A DNA stretch of 64,000 bases from Gautieria morchelliformis (Eukaryota > Basidiomycota > Agaricomycetes > Gomphales > Gomphaceae): the NCBI GenBank assembly GCA_015179125.1, contig WHVA01000006.1, forward strand, positions 310,001-374,000. The letters run 5' to 3'. Positions 8,901 to 17,864 of the stretch are shown in pieces (positions within the stretch are counted from its first letter, which is position 1; each line of letters opens with the position of its first letter). Below the pieces are notes generated by a model. The model did not search any database, was not told where the DNA came from, and saw nothing but the letters and a program-made list of their open reading frames with translations. A program made the position numbers and the translations under genes.

Positions 8901-9593
8901 TGTTACAACCGTTCATTTCCAACTTCCGACCCTCAGTTCCGCCATACATTCCGCCTCTCCAATAGTTCCGCCCAACGTTCCGCCCCTCCGACATTTCCGA
9001 CATTCCGCCCCTTGTACATTTCCCTTGTTCTTTCGACTCTATTACTCGGACCCACCGGACCCACCTCGCCATCCATCAAAACCATATATCCGGTCACCCT
9101 TGTAGTTCGTTGTCAGATATGTTCTTCCGACCCCTTGTTCTTTGCCATTGTTCTACCTTACCCTGAACCCCCCTTGTAGTCCCATTGTTCCCAATAAGTT
9201 AGTTCCCACACATTGTACTCGACTTCCGCTTCCTCCGGAATTTGCTTAGTACAACACCATTACTTGTTGCTCTGCGCTTTGTATAAAAACCCCCTCATGT
9301 ATGTCTGTTATTCTGCAATCAGATAATCACCTTCGATACTTGATTTCCTTCGCTCCATCTCCTGTTTTTAGCACAGCGAGTCTAGCAAGATCTCAGTCTC
9401 TCTCTCAGCCTTCCGTCTTCCGCCCTCCGCCTCAGTTCCGACTCAAGTTCCGACCAAACCTCTGGTCCAGTACTTTCCAACTTCCGGCTCATTTCCGAAA
9501 TACCTAGGACGATAGTTCATTGGGGGCGCAACCTATAAGTTGAAGCCGCTGTCCTTTCCAGTTCCGACTTAGTGGAAATCTCGATACGTAACA
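8901..9593 (+). repeat. 5' LTR of element A
   Basis: 693 bp, TGTTAC..GTAACA. It holds a TATA box at 9282-9288 and about 16 copies of TTCCG on the plus strand against one on the minus strand. Both differences from the 3' LTR are TTCCG to TTCCA changes in this copy. Confidence 0.95.
9282..9327 (+). promoter_or_regulatory. LTR promoter and predicted self-primer
   Basis: TATAAAA lies at 9282-9288. About 30 bp downstream is AATCAGATAAT (9317-9327), at the expected RNA 5' end. This 11-mer is the exact reverse complement of the primer binding site at 9596-9606. In Tf1-type elements the first 11 nt of the mRNA prime reverse transcription in this way. The start site itself is inferred. Confidence 0.7.
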
Positions 9594-9595
9594 GT

Positions 9596-9606
9596 ATTAT
9601 CTGATT
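9596..9606 (+). other. Primer binding site, self-priming type
   Basis: ATTATCTGATT begins 2 bp after the 5' LTR and is complementary to 9317-9327 within R. No TGG-type tRNA complement is seen at this position. The same pair occurs in element C (45366-45376 and 45626-45636). Confidence 0.7.
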
Positions 9607-9626
9607 CCCACCCGATAACTATCACT

Positions 9627-11029
9627 ATGCCTCCTCGTACCACAGCTACTTCAGCTCGAGCAGGAGCTGTCGAAGCTCTCTCTTATTTTGGCAATCTTAG
9701 ATCCGCAGCGCCAAGGCACGCGGAACCCTCCAGCAGCTCTCGTGCCGACGATGAGCTTTCCGATGTTTTCCGCAACGTTTCGAAGAAGTTCCCGACGCTA
9801 ATCCCGACGACAATCCCGACTACGACGGGAATTCGACGAGTAGCAGCGGCGAACAAACAGCAGCGTCATACCGACGCCCAGCTCCACCACCACCACCTCC
9901 ACCAGGACCACCTCCAGGCGGCCCTCATGGCGGTCCTCCCGGCGGTCCTCCACCTCCAATTCCACCTCAGATTCCCGCCAACCCAGTTCCGCCTGCGCCA
10001 GTTCTGGATCTTGCACAAGCCATCGCCATGCTAGCCGGACAACTCCAGCGCCCGGCCCAAGCACCACCACGCCCCAAGACAAAGGTCCGCGAACCAGATC
10101 AGTTCGACGGTTCCGACCCCAAGAAGCTCCAGCCATTTCTGGTTCAGCTTCAACTCAATTTCCGTGATCGTCCCGACGCCTTTCCCGACGACGAACGAAA
10201 GGTCAATTATGCCCTTTCCTATCTCCGAGGCACGGCGCTCGACTATTTCGAACCCGCCCTCATGGATCCGTTCGCTCTCGTCGACTGGGCCGACGATTAC
10301 CCCAATTTCATTTCCGAACTCCGCAGCAACTTCGGACCATTTGATATGGAAGCCGATGCGGAGAACGAACTCGATAAGCTTCGCATGAAAGACACTCATA
10401 AGATAGCTAAATATATCGTCACGTTTCAGCAGCTCGCTCCTCGAGTCCAATGGGGAGAAGCCGCACTCCGACGCCAGTTTTACATGGGCTTGCCATCCCG
10501 CATCAAGGATGAAATTGCCCGCGTCGGAAAACCCGCCACCCTTACCGACCTCCGCAACCTCGCCCAATCCATCGATTCGCGCTACTGGGAAAGACACTCC
10601 GAGATTGCTCGTGAAACTTCCGCCCAGAGCAAGAACGACAAGTCTTCTGACAAGAAGTCTGATAAAGACAAGAAGAAGACCAATTCCGGAAACACCAACT
10701 CCGGAAACAACAACAACAACAGTTCCGGATCCAACTCCGGCAACCGGAACAACAACAACACCCCTCGGAACAACCAGGCCTCTGGTTCTAACACCAACGC
10801 CCGGAAGAGCACCCCGGATCTTTCCGACAAACTTGGGAAGGACGGAAAACTAACCCCTGTAGAACGCCAGCGACGCATGGACAACAACCTTTGCCTCTTC
10901 TGCGGCAAAGGAGGTCACGTCGCTCGCGACTGCACTCGCGCTTCCGCCTCCGCTGCTAAGGCCAAGGGCCGCGCAGCAAAGACGGAAGAGAAATCCGAAG
11001 CGGTTCCCGCTGCGGATTCAAAAAAATAG
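9627..11029 (+). pseudogene. Element A Gag, one frameshift near 9764
   Basis: The start is ATG 9627 (MPPRTTATSARAG), the same as in element C. A is one base shorter than C near 9764, which knocks the N-terminus out of frame. The rest is open from there to 11029. It has a proline-rich linker, a capsid domain (EPDQFDGSDPKKL, LNFRDRPDAFPDDERKV, ALSYLRGTALDYFEPAL, MGLPSRIKDEIARVG), an Asn/Ser/Gly-rich linker and a CCHC knuckle (CLFCGKGGHVARDC). The frame ends KK-stop inside the frameshift signal. An internal ATG at 10028 could start a shortened capsid protein. Gag forms the particle and packages RNA. Confidence 0.85.
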
Positions 11030-11066
11030 TCAGCAGTCCTCTGGCCTCCGCACGAGCCGAGGGCTG
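11020..11066 (+). promoter_or_regulatory. -1 ribosomal frameshift signal, gag to pol
   Basis: The heptamer A AAA AAA (11020-11026) is in the correct phase for -1 slippage and is followed immediately by the gag TAG (11027-11029). After a 7-nt spacer a stem-loop can form. CAGTCCTC (11034-11041) pairs with GAGGGCTG (11059-11066) over 8 bp with one U-G pair, and GGC (11043-11045) pairs with GCC (11056-11058). The -1 frame from the heptamer is open all the way into pol. Confidence 0.75.
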
Positions 11067-14000
11067 TGTTGACCCCATTCGTGCGACAAACGAGGTTAAA
11101 CTCAACGCATCCGCTCTTTCGTCCTCCGACTCTCTCTCTGTTCCGCTCACTTCCGACACAATTTCCGCACCCCCGTTTACAGCATTGGTCGACTCCGGTT
11201 CGACTCATTGTTTCCTCGATTCCGACTTTGTTTTGAAACATAAACTTCCGACCCGCAACATTCCGACTATTCCGCTCCGCCTTTTCGACGGGTCTTCCAA
11301 CACGGGAATTTCCCAAGTTGTGGATCTGTCTATCCGTTTCGCTACTGGGGACAACCATGAAGTTACGTTTTACGTTACTCCGCTAGATGCTAGCTGTTCC
11401 GTTGTACTAGGACACAATTGGCTCACCCGATATAATCCGTCGATTAACTGGGCATTGGGCCAAATACAGTTCCGTACCCCGGATCGACTTCTGTCTATTC
11501 CGACGTCTTCTGCAAAGATGGTTCAGGCCTCTTCTGCAACTCCGCTCGTGGATTCAGTTCCGCACTCCGGTCCCGCTTTAGCACCTCCGCCCCTCGAAGC
11601 CCCTCGAATTGCGCTCGTTTCCGCCACCGCTTTCCGCGTATTGCAACGGCAAGATGATACGACCATTTTCCAGCTTCACCTCTCCGATTCGGCTTCAGTC
11701 AAGGCTCGTTCCGCCTCGACTTCCGCTCCGGTCGACATGAGCTCAGTTCCGGAAGAATATCGTGACTTCCCGGACGTGTTCAATAAGGCCAAAGCCGACA
11801 AACCTGCTGAACATCGACCTTACGACTTGAAAATAGATTTGGAAGAAGGAGCATCTCCGCCCCTTGGACCGATCTACTCCCTTTCGCAAAGTGAACTCCT
11901 AACTCTCCGAGAGTTCGTCGATGAACATCTCAACATGGGCTTTATCCGCCCTTCGCTGTCTCCGCACGGCGCTCCGGTCCTCTTCGTCAAGAAGAAGGAT
12001 GGATCTCTCCGCCTCTGCGTCGATTTCCGCGGACTCAATGCCCTCACTAAAAAGGACAAATATCCGCTTCCGCGCATTTCCGATTTACTCGACACTCCCC
12101 GCAGGGCGAAGATCTACACCAAAATTGACCTACGGCACGCTTATCACCTTGTCCGCATCCGGGAAGGTGACGAGTGGAAAACCACTTTCCGCACCCGCTA
12201 CGGCGCTTTTGAGTGGACTGTCATGCCTTTTGGTCTAACCAATGCTCCCGCCGCTTTTCAGCGATTCATGAACGACGTATTTTCCGACCTCCTCGACGTA
12301 TGCGTCCTAGTCTACATCGACGACATCCTCATCTATTCCGACACACCGGAAAAACATCGGGAACATGTCCGCGAAGTACTCCGCCGTCTACGCAAACATC
12401 ATCTCTATGCAAAAGCAGAGAAATGCGAATGGCATCGCGACACGGTCGAATACCTCGGCTACATCCTCTCTCCAACAGGTCTTACCATGGCAGAGGACAA
12501 GGTCCAGGCAATTCAAGAATGGCCGGAACCCCGACGTGTTAAGGATGTGCAGTCTTTCCTTGGCTTCGCCAATTTTTACCGGCGTTTCATTTATAATTTT
12601 TCCGACATTACTGTTCCGCTCACGCGTCTCACCAGGAAGGGTGCCCCATGGAATTTCACTCCGGAATGCCGTTCCGCATTTGAAGCTCTCAAATCGGCCT
12701 TCACCACGGCTCCCATACTCGGTTTCTGGATTCCTGATGCCCAACTTGTACTCGAAACCGACGCTTCTGACTACGCGCTAGCCGCCATTCTTTCCATCAT
12801 TTCACCCGACGACGGAGAAATTCATCCGATCGCCTTTCATTCCCGCACCTTTTCCGCCCCGGAACTCAACTACGACGTCCACGATAAGGAACTACTTGCG
12901 ATTTTCGAAGCCTTCAAAATCTGGAGACATTACCTCGAAGGTCCAACTTATCCCATCGACGTTGTAACGGATCATAAGAACCTTGAGTATTTTGCAACCA
13001 CTAAGATTTTGACTCGCCGTCAAGTCCGCTGGTCTGAATACCTCTCACAGTTCAACATGGTGATCCGTTTCCGCCCCGGAAAGCTCGGAGCAAAACCCGA
13101 TGCGCTCACTAGACGTTGGGACGTCTACCCAAAAGAGGGAAGTAGCGACTATGCCAGCGTTAATCCGCACAATTTCCGCCCAGTATTCTCCACTGAGCAA
13201 CTGGCATCGTCCCTGCGTGCCACAGCATTGCAGTTTCCACTACTCCGCGCCTCAATTATTATGGACACCGAGTCTATCCATTCCGACATCCGTTCCGCAC
13301 TCCGTTCCGACCCCACCTCCGCAACCCACCTCGATTACCCCACCAGTCCTGGATGGTCCCTCGATTCCGACGGATTTCTCCGGTACAAGTCCCGGATTTA
13401 CGTTCCGGACACCAACGATCTACGACTTCGCGTGCTCCAGCAAAGCCACGATCATCCGCTCTCAGGACACCAAGGCCAGAACAAGACCCTCGACATAATC
13501 CGACGCACCTATACTTGGCCTCTCCTCCGCACAATGGTCCAAGACTACTGCAAGTCATGCACCACCTGTATGCGAGCCAAGCCTCAACGTCACAAACCCT
13601 ACGGCCTCCTGAAACAACTTCCGATCCCGGAACAACCGTGGAATTCGATATCCATGGATTTCATTGAGAAACTTCCTAAGTCATCCGGCTATGATACCAT
13701 TCTAGTGATCGTTGACCGCCTTACAAAGCAGTCCATCTTTATTCCGACCTACGACACCATAACTTCCGCCCAGCTCGCACAGCTCTTTGTGCTCCACGTC
13801 TTTTCCAAGCACGGAATCCCTTCCCATGTCACTTCCGACCGTGGATCCGAATTTGTGTCCTCCTTTTTCCGCACACTCGGCAAGGCTCTCGACATGAAGC
13901 TCCACTTCACCTCCGGTTATCACCCCGAAGGAGACGGACAAACGGAACGTACTAATCAGACCCTTGAGCAGTATATCCGCGTCTATTGCAACTACCAACA

Positions 14001-14733
14001 TAGCAATTGGTCCGACCTTCTTCCGCTCGCGGAATTTGCCTACAACAACGCGCCTTCCGCTACCACCGGAATTTCACCCTTTTATGCCAACAAGGGCTAC
14101 CACCCGAATCTCGCCATCCACCCTGAACGCGACCTCGCCTCTGCAAGAGCCCGAGATTTCGTTGTGGAACTTGACGACCTTCACCAGCACCTCCGAGAGA
14201 ACATTACCGCTGCCCAGAAGAGATACCAAACTTCCGCCGATCGGAAACGCCTTCCGCAACCGGCATTCGAGATAGGCGACAAAGCCTTTGTCAAAGCGGA
14301 AAGCTTCCGCACCACTCGCCCCTCGAAGAAGCTCTCTGAGAAATACCTCGGTCCTTATGAGATCATCGCTAAGGCCGGCAGTCGTTCTTTCACCCTCAGA
14401 CTTCCTGACAAAATGCGCGCAGTACATCCGGTATTCCATGTCTCCATGCTTGAACCCGCAGTTCCGAATACAATTCCGAATCGAGAACAACCTCCGCCTC
14501 CGCCAGTCGTCATCGACGGAGAACCGGAATATGAGATTTCGGAAATTCTCAACTCCAAGCTCGACAGAAGATACCGCTGCCAACTCCAGTACCTAGTCAA
14601 GTGGGCAGGCTATGAAAACACTGACGAAGAGACTTCGTGGATTTCCGCCACGGAACTTGACCACGCCTCTGACCTCGTCTCTGATTTCCACAAGTCATAT
14701 CCTGACAAGCCTGGCCCCATTTCCACGCCCTAG
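11020..14733 (+). CDS. Element A Pol: protease, RT, RNase H, integrase, chromodomain
   Basis: This is an uninterrupted frame of about 1238 codons in -1 phase to gag. Domains in order are: protease (VDSGSTHCFLDSDF), RT with FPFGL-type MPFGLTNAPAAFQRF and active site YIDD (about 12315), RNase H (LETDASDYALAAIL, KELLAIFEAFKIWRHYL, TDHKNLEYF), the integrase HHCC finger (HPLSGHQGQNKT, CKSCTTCMRAK), the DDE core (SMDFIEKLPKS, SDRGSEFVSSFF, EGDGQTERTNQTLEQY), the GPY/F module (KYLGPYEIIAKAG) and a C-terminal chromodomain (YEISEILNSKLDRR, YLVKWAGY). All catalytic motifs look intact. It is expressed as Gag-Pol through the frameshift signal. Length and order are normal for chromoviruses. Confidence 0.95.
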   Translation, partial: KKIVSSPLASARAEGCVDPIRATNEVKLNASALSSSDSLSVPLTSDTISAPPFTALVDSGSTHCFLDSDFVLKHKLPTRNIPTIPLRLFDGSSNTGISQVVDLSIRFATGDNHEVTFYVTPLDASCSVVLGHNWLTRYNPSINWALGQIQFRTPDRLLSIPTSSAKMVQASSATPLVDSVPHSGPALAPPPLEAPRIALVSATAFRVLQRQDDTTIFQLHLSDSASVKARSASTSAPVDMSSVPEEYRDFPDVFNKAKADKPAEHRPYDLKIDLEEGASPPLGPIYSLSQSELLTLREFVDEHLNMGFIRPSLSPHGAPVLFVKKKDGSLRLCVDFRGLNALTKKDKYPLPRISDLLDTPRRAKIYTKIDLRHAYHLVRIREGDEWKTTFRTRYGAFEWTVMPFGLTNAPAAFQRFMNDVFSDLLDVCVLVYIDDILIYSDTPEKHREHVREVLRRLRKHHLYAKAEKCEWHRDTVEYLGYILSPTGLTMAEDKVQAIQEWPEPRRVKDVQSFLGFANFYRRFIYNFSDITVPLTRLTRKGAPWNFTPECRSAFEALKSAFTTAPILGFWIPDAQLVLETDASDYALAAILSIISPDDGEIHPIAFHSRTFSAPELNYDVHDKELLAIFEAFKIWRHYLEGPTYPIDVVTDHKNLEYFATTKILTRRQVRWSEYLSQFNMVIRFRPGKLGAKPDALTRRWDVYPKEGSSDYASVNPHNFRPVFSTEQLASSLRATALQFPLLRASIIMDTESIHSDIRSALRSDPTSATHLDYPTSPGWSLDSDGFLRYKSRIYVPDTNDLRLRVLQQSHDHPLSGHQGQNKTLDIIRRTYTWPLLRTMVQDYCKSCTTCMRAKPQRHKPYGLLKQLPIPEQPWNSISMDFIEKLPKSSGYDTILVIVDRLTKQSIFIPTYDTITSAQLAQLFVLHVFSKHGIPSHVTSDRGSEFVSSFFRTLGKALDMKLHFTSGYHPEGDGQTERTNQTLEQYIRVYCNYQHSNWSDLLPLAEFAYNNAPSATTGISPFYANKGYHPNLAIHPERDLASARARDFVVELDDLHQHLRENITAAQKRYQTSADRKRLPQPAFEIGDKAFVKAESFRTTRPSKKLSEKYLGPYEIIAKAGSRSFTLRLPDKMRAVHPVFHVSMLEPAVPNTIPNREQPPPPPVVIDGEPEYEISEILNSKLDRRYRCQLQYLVKWAGYENTDEETSWISATELDHASDLVSDFHKSYPDKPGPISTP

Positions 14734-14838
14734 TCATTTCCGACCTCATTTCCGACGCCCATTGATTCTTACAGTCCTCAAGTCATTTGTCAAAATCCGA
14801 TTAATTTTCCGTTACTCTATTTCCGACACTTCAAGAAA

Positions 14839-15484
14839 TTATCTACAAGTCCTTGACACCCCTACTCCTTCCCCATTGTCTCCGCCTCGACCTCCTTTTC
14901 CGCTTCCGGCTCTTTTCCGCTTCTTAGTCGCGGGATTTTCCGGCCCCAGTTCACGGAGTTCTAACATCCGATTCAACTTCTCCTTTCGAGCCTTCTGGAA
15001 TGCGTCCGCTCGAGTTTTCCGTTCCGCCACAAGGTTCACCGGGGTCGCAATCTCCTTTTGCTTCCCTTTTCCTTCCGGAGTCGGTGTACTTTCCGCCGAA
15101 CCTTCCGAGTCTGACTCTGACTCGTCCTGAACATGATTCTGGAAGAACTCTAGTTAATTTCAAAATCATTTCCGCCGGACATTTCCGACTCACCTGATCC
15201 CTTTCCGCTTTCTCCGCAGCCGCTTTCTCTGCAGCAGCCTTGTCCGCAGCAGCCTTCCGTGCCGCGTTCCGTTTCCGTTTTTCTTCACGAACGCGCTCCT
15301 CCTCGCGGCGTTCGCGCTCTTTCCTCTCCTGCTCCTTCCGCTCCTTCTCCCGACGTTCTTTCTCTTTCCGCGCAGCTTCCTCAGCCTCGCGTTTCTCGGC
15401 CATTTCCTTTTGCGCGAGCATATCAGCGAAGTGCTGTTTCATCTCCGCGCTGGACATCTTAGAGAAATCTACTGGGGCACTCAT
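14839..15484 (-). CDS. Antisense spliced gene inside element A, charged coiled-coil protein
   Basis: Exon 1 is 15484-15194 (97 codons, phase 0) and exon 2 is 15126-14839 (95 codons plus stop). The 67-bp intron 15193-15127 has a GTGAGT donor, a TTCAG acceptor and a TTAAC branch-like site. Without splicing the frame changes character and loses the conserved-looking tail. The 192-residue product begins MSAPVDFSKMSSAEMKQHF, has a long Glu/Lys/Arg-rich helix rich in Ala, an acidic DESESDSEG segment, and a basic C-terminus (ATKKRKRAGSGKGGRGG), which suggests a nuclear protein. A TATA-like AAATATAGG lies about 40 bp upstream of the ATG, with CACGTG beyond it. It fills the gap between pol and the 3' LTR. 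The function is unknown. Confidence 0.7.
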
Positions 15485-15593
15485 GATGGAATAGGGAGAA
15501 GACGCGTTTGTCTTTCAGCCTATATTTCAAACTCCGACGCGTTTGTTCACAGGTCACGTGATTCCGACTTGTGGTCTCGCGGGGCTCGACCTT

Positions 15594-15603
15594 AGAAGGG
15601 AGA
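15594..15603 (+). other. Polypurine tract of element A
   Basis: A purine run (AGAAGGGAGA) ends 3 bp before the 3' LTR (TGTTAC at 15607), the expected plus-strand primer site. Confidence 0.7.
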
Positions 15604-15606
15604 TAC

Positions 15607-16299
15607 TGTTACAACCGTTCATTTCCGACTTCCGACCCTCAGTTCCGCCATACATTCCGCCTCTCCAATAGTTCCGCCCAACGTTCCGCCCCTCCGACAT
15701 TTCCGACATTCCGCCCCTTGTACATTTCCCTTGTTCTTTCGACTCTATTACTCGGACCCACCGGACCCACCTCGCCATCCATCAAAACCATATATCCGGT
15801 CACCCTTGTAGTTCGTTGTCAGATATGTTCTTCCGACCCCTTGTTCTTTGCCATTGTTCTACCTTACCCTGAACCCCCCTTGTAGTCCCATTGTTCCCAA
15901 TAAGTTAGTTCCCACACATTGTACTCGACTTCCGCTTCCTCCGGAATTTGCTTAGTACAACACCATTACTTGTTGCTCTGCGCTTTGTATAAAAACCCCC
16001 TCATGTATGTCTGTTATTCTGCAATCAGATAATCACCTTCGATACTTGATTTCCTTCGCTCCATCTCCTGTTTTTAGCACAGCGAGTCTAGCAAGATCTC
16101 AGTCTCTCTCTCAGCCTTCCGTCTTCCGCCCTCCGCCTCAGTTCCGACTCAAGTTCCGACCAAACCTCTGGTCCAGTACTTTCCGACTTCCGGCTCATTT
16201 CCGAAATACCTAGGACGATAGTTCATTGGGGGCGCAACCTATAAGTTGAAGCCGCTGTCCTTTCCAGTTCCGACTTAGTGGAAATCTCGATACGTAACA
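15607..16299 (+). repeat. 3' LTR of element A
   Basis: 693 bp, matching the 5' LTR except at two positions seen by eye. It holds 18 TTCCG on the plus strand and one CGGAA. It is followed by the TCATG duplication at 16300-16304. Confidence 0.95.
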
Positions 16300-16304
16300 T
16301 CATG

Positions 16305-17039
16305 CTCTTGTATTGAGAGTGAGAATATGAAGATGTCATCCATGTATACATGGACAAAGCGACCTATGCAGTCGCAGAAAATGGCTGTCATCAGCCGTTG
16401 GAATGTTGATGGGGCGTTACAGTCCCCCATCTGTATCACCTGGCTCCTGAAGGTGACAAGGATCGTGGCAAAGGCTGTCTTTGCTACGTGATCCGGATGG
16501 ATCCGGATCTGCTCGTATGCTTCTGACATATCAAGTTTGGTTCGATATTGGCAGCGAGCCATGTCGCTGCGTATGATATCCTGATCCGGGAAGGGTGTGA
16601 CATCCTTCACCGTGTTTTCGTTCTGCTGGCGCAGATCGAAGACAGTTCTCAACGTACCGTTCTTCTTCGGCACACACAGCATGGGCACTGCCTGCTGCGC
16701 TACTGCCGGAATCCACCATTTTGCAGTGGTATATCGTTCTATCTTTGCCGACAGTTCCTCTTGGAAGTGTTCGGGGCATTTCGGTAGTCGATACCGCATG
16801 TGCTTGTTGGGATCGATGAGGTTGATCTCATGGTTGATCTCCCGCAGTGGCGGGAGTTCTAATGGAATTCCACTGACTAGGTCAGCGATTCTTTCCATCC
16901 ATTCCTCACGGAGGCGAGGAAGGTCATCATCCGTGAGGATGATGGTAGTGGTTGGCTTAGATGCCATTAGGCGCTGTTGGCGTCTATTAGGTCCCGGGGC
17001 GCACAGGCCCGCTTTCCTCTTTCCCATCGCTTTCACCAT
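16305..17039 (-). CDS. B2 pol: RT fingers and palm, proximal to insertion A
   Basis: The frame from 17039 encodes the pre-RT linker, then RT with MLCVPKKNGTLRTVFDLRQQN, RTKLDMSEAYEQIRI and VYMDDIFIFS, the YMDD polymerase motif. The B2 gene is cut 6 codons after this by element A. The distal half resumes at 8900 in the same frame. It is closely related to B1 (1-516) and lacks the B1 frameshift. Confidence 0.9.
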
Positions 17040-17114
17040 TAGGTGAGAGCGTCTCTCCCTACGACTGTAGGGTGAGTTCGAGGACGAGTCGTCTTGCGAC
17101 TCGTCCTCCTGGCT

Positions 17115-17741
17115 TCAATGAGCCAGGTTCGGCGTCGGCGCTTGGGTGATCCTGCTCACCCGTGGCCCCTTGTCCTCGTTCTTCGATTCGTCGTCGTCGA
17201 ATGAGACCTTGCCCGTGGGGATCACTTCATTTCCCTTGCGGATCGTCCCTGGGCTCGAGAAGTCCAGGGTTATGCCGAATCTCCTTAGGAACGGTGTCCC
17301 TAAGATCGCGTCGTAATATTCGACGTTTGCTACGTCGAAGTATTCGTTGTATGTCCCACAACCAAACTTGATGGTCGTTTTCGTTCCATAGTTGATCGTG
17401 GAACGGCTGCCTATGCAGGCTAGCTGCAGCGCGATTGGTTGCTCCAGGGAGAATGTCTTCATTCCGGTAGCTCGCGTGAATTCGGGGGACAGCAGTACCC
17501 CTTCGCTGCCGCTATCTAGCAGGCAGTGGGCTTTTATGCCGTTTATTTCCCAGTACCCCGATAGGGTACGGTTCTCACTACGCGGACGCGTTGGCCGCGT
17601 TCTGTGTTTGCTTCGGTGGTGATACACCGGCTCGGCCGCCTTGTCTGGTGTGACCGATGTGCGTGCCGCCATGACTTTCGTGGCGGTTTCATCTTTCAGC
17701 GCGAATCTGATCACACTGGACCTGTAGGTGGTGTCCTCCAC
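17115..17741 (-). CDS. B2 protease domain
   Basis: This 208-residue frame is the counterpart of the C-terminal half of the B1 frame 519-1748. It has NGIKAHCLLDSGSEGVLLSPEF (DSG catalytic motif) and the ILGTPFLRRFGITLDF segment typical of retropepsins. It ends early because of an extra base near 17150, where B1 reads on. About 450 bp, including the zinc knuckle, are missing between this frame and gag (junction near 17830). Confidence 0.8.
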   Translation of the reverse strand: MEDTTYRSSVIRFALKDETATKVMAARTSVTPDKAAEPVYHHRSKHRTRPTRPRSENRTLSGYWEINGIKAHCLLDSGSEGVLLSPEFTRATGMKTFSLEQPIALQLACIGSRSTINYGTKTTIKFGCGTYNEYFDVANVEYYDAILGTPFLRRFGITLDFSSPGTIRKGNEVIPTGKVSFDDDESKNEDKGPRVSRITQAPTPNLAH

Positions 17742-17864
17742 CTCTTCATCCCATTCATAGTATTGGGACGGCTCAGGGTCCCACTCTTCAGCGGGCGTGT
17801 CTCCGTTATCCGGAGTGTCATTGGGTTGGATCCTCGATCATCCGGGCCGTCTCAAAGAGTTGCT

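Larger units (their letters stand above)
8901..16299 (+). mobile_element. Ty3/gypsy chromovirus A, full length, nested in B2
   Basis: The element is 7399 bp with 693-bp LTRs at 8901-9593 and 15607-16299, ends TGTTAC..GTAACA, and a perfect 5-bp target duplication TCATG at 8896-8900 and 16300-16304. Gene order is gag, then pol (protease, RT, RNase H, integrase, chromodomain), then an antisense spliced gene. The domain order and chromodomain place it in the chromovirus branch that includes Tf1/sushi-like and marY1-like elements. The LTRs differ at two positions by eye (8921/15627 and 9479/16185), so insertion was recent. Gag carries one frameshift, which may make this copy dependent on others. 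Confidence 0.95.
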
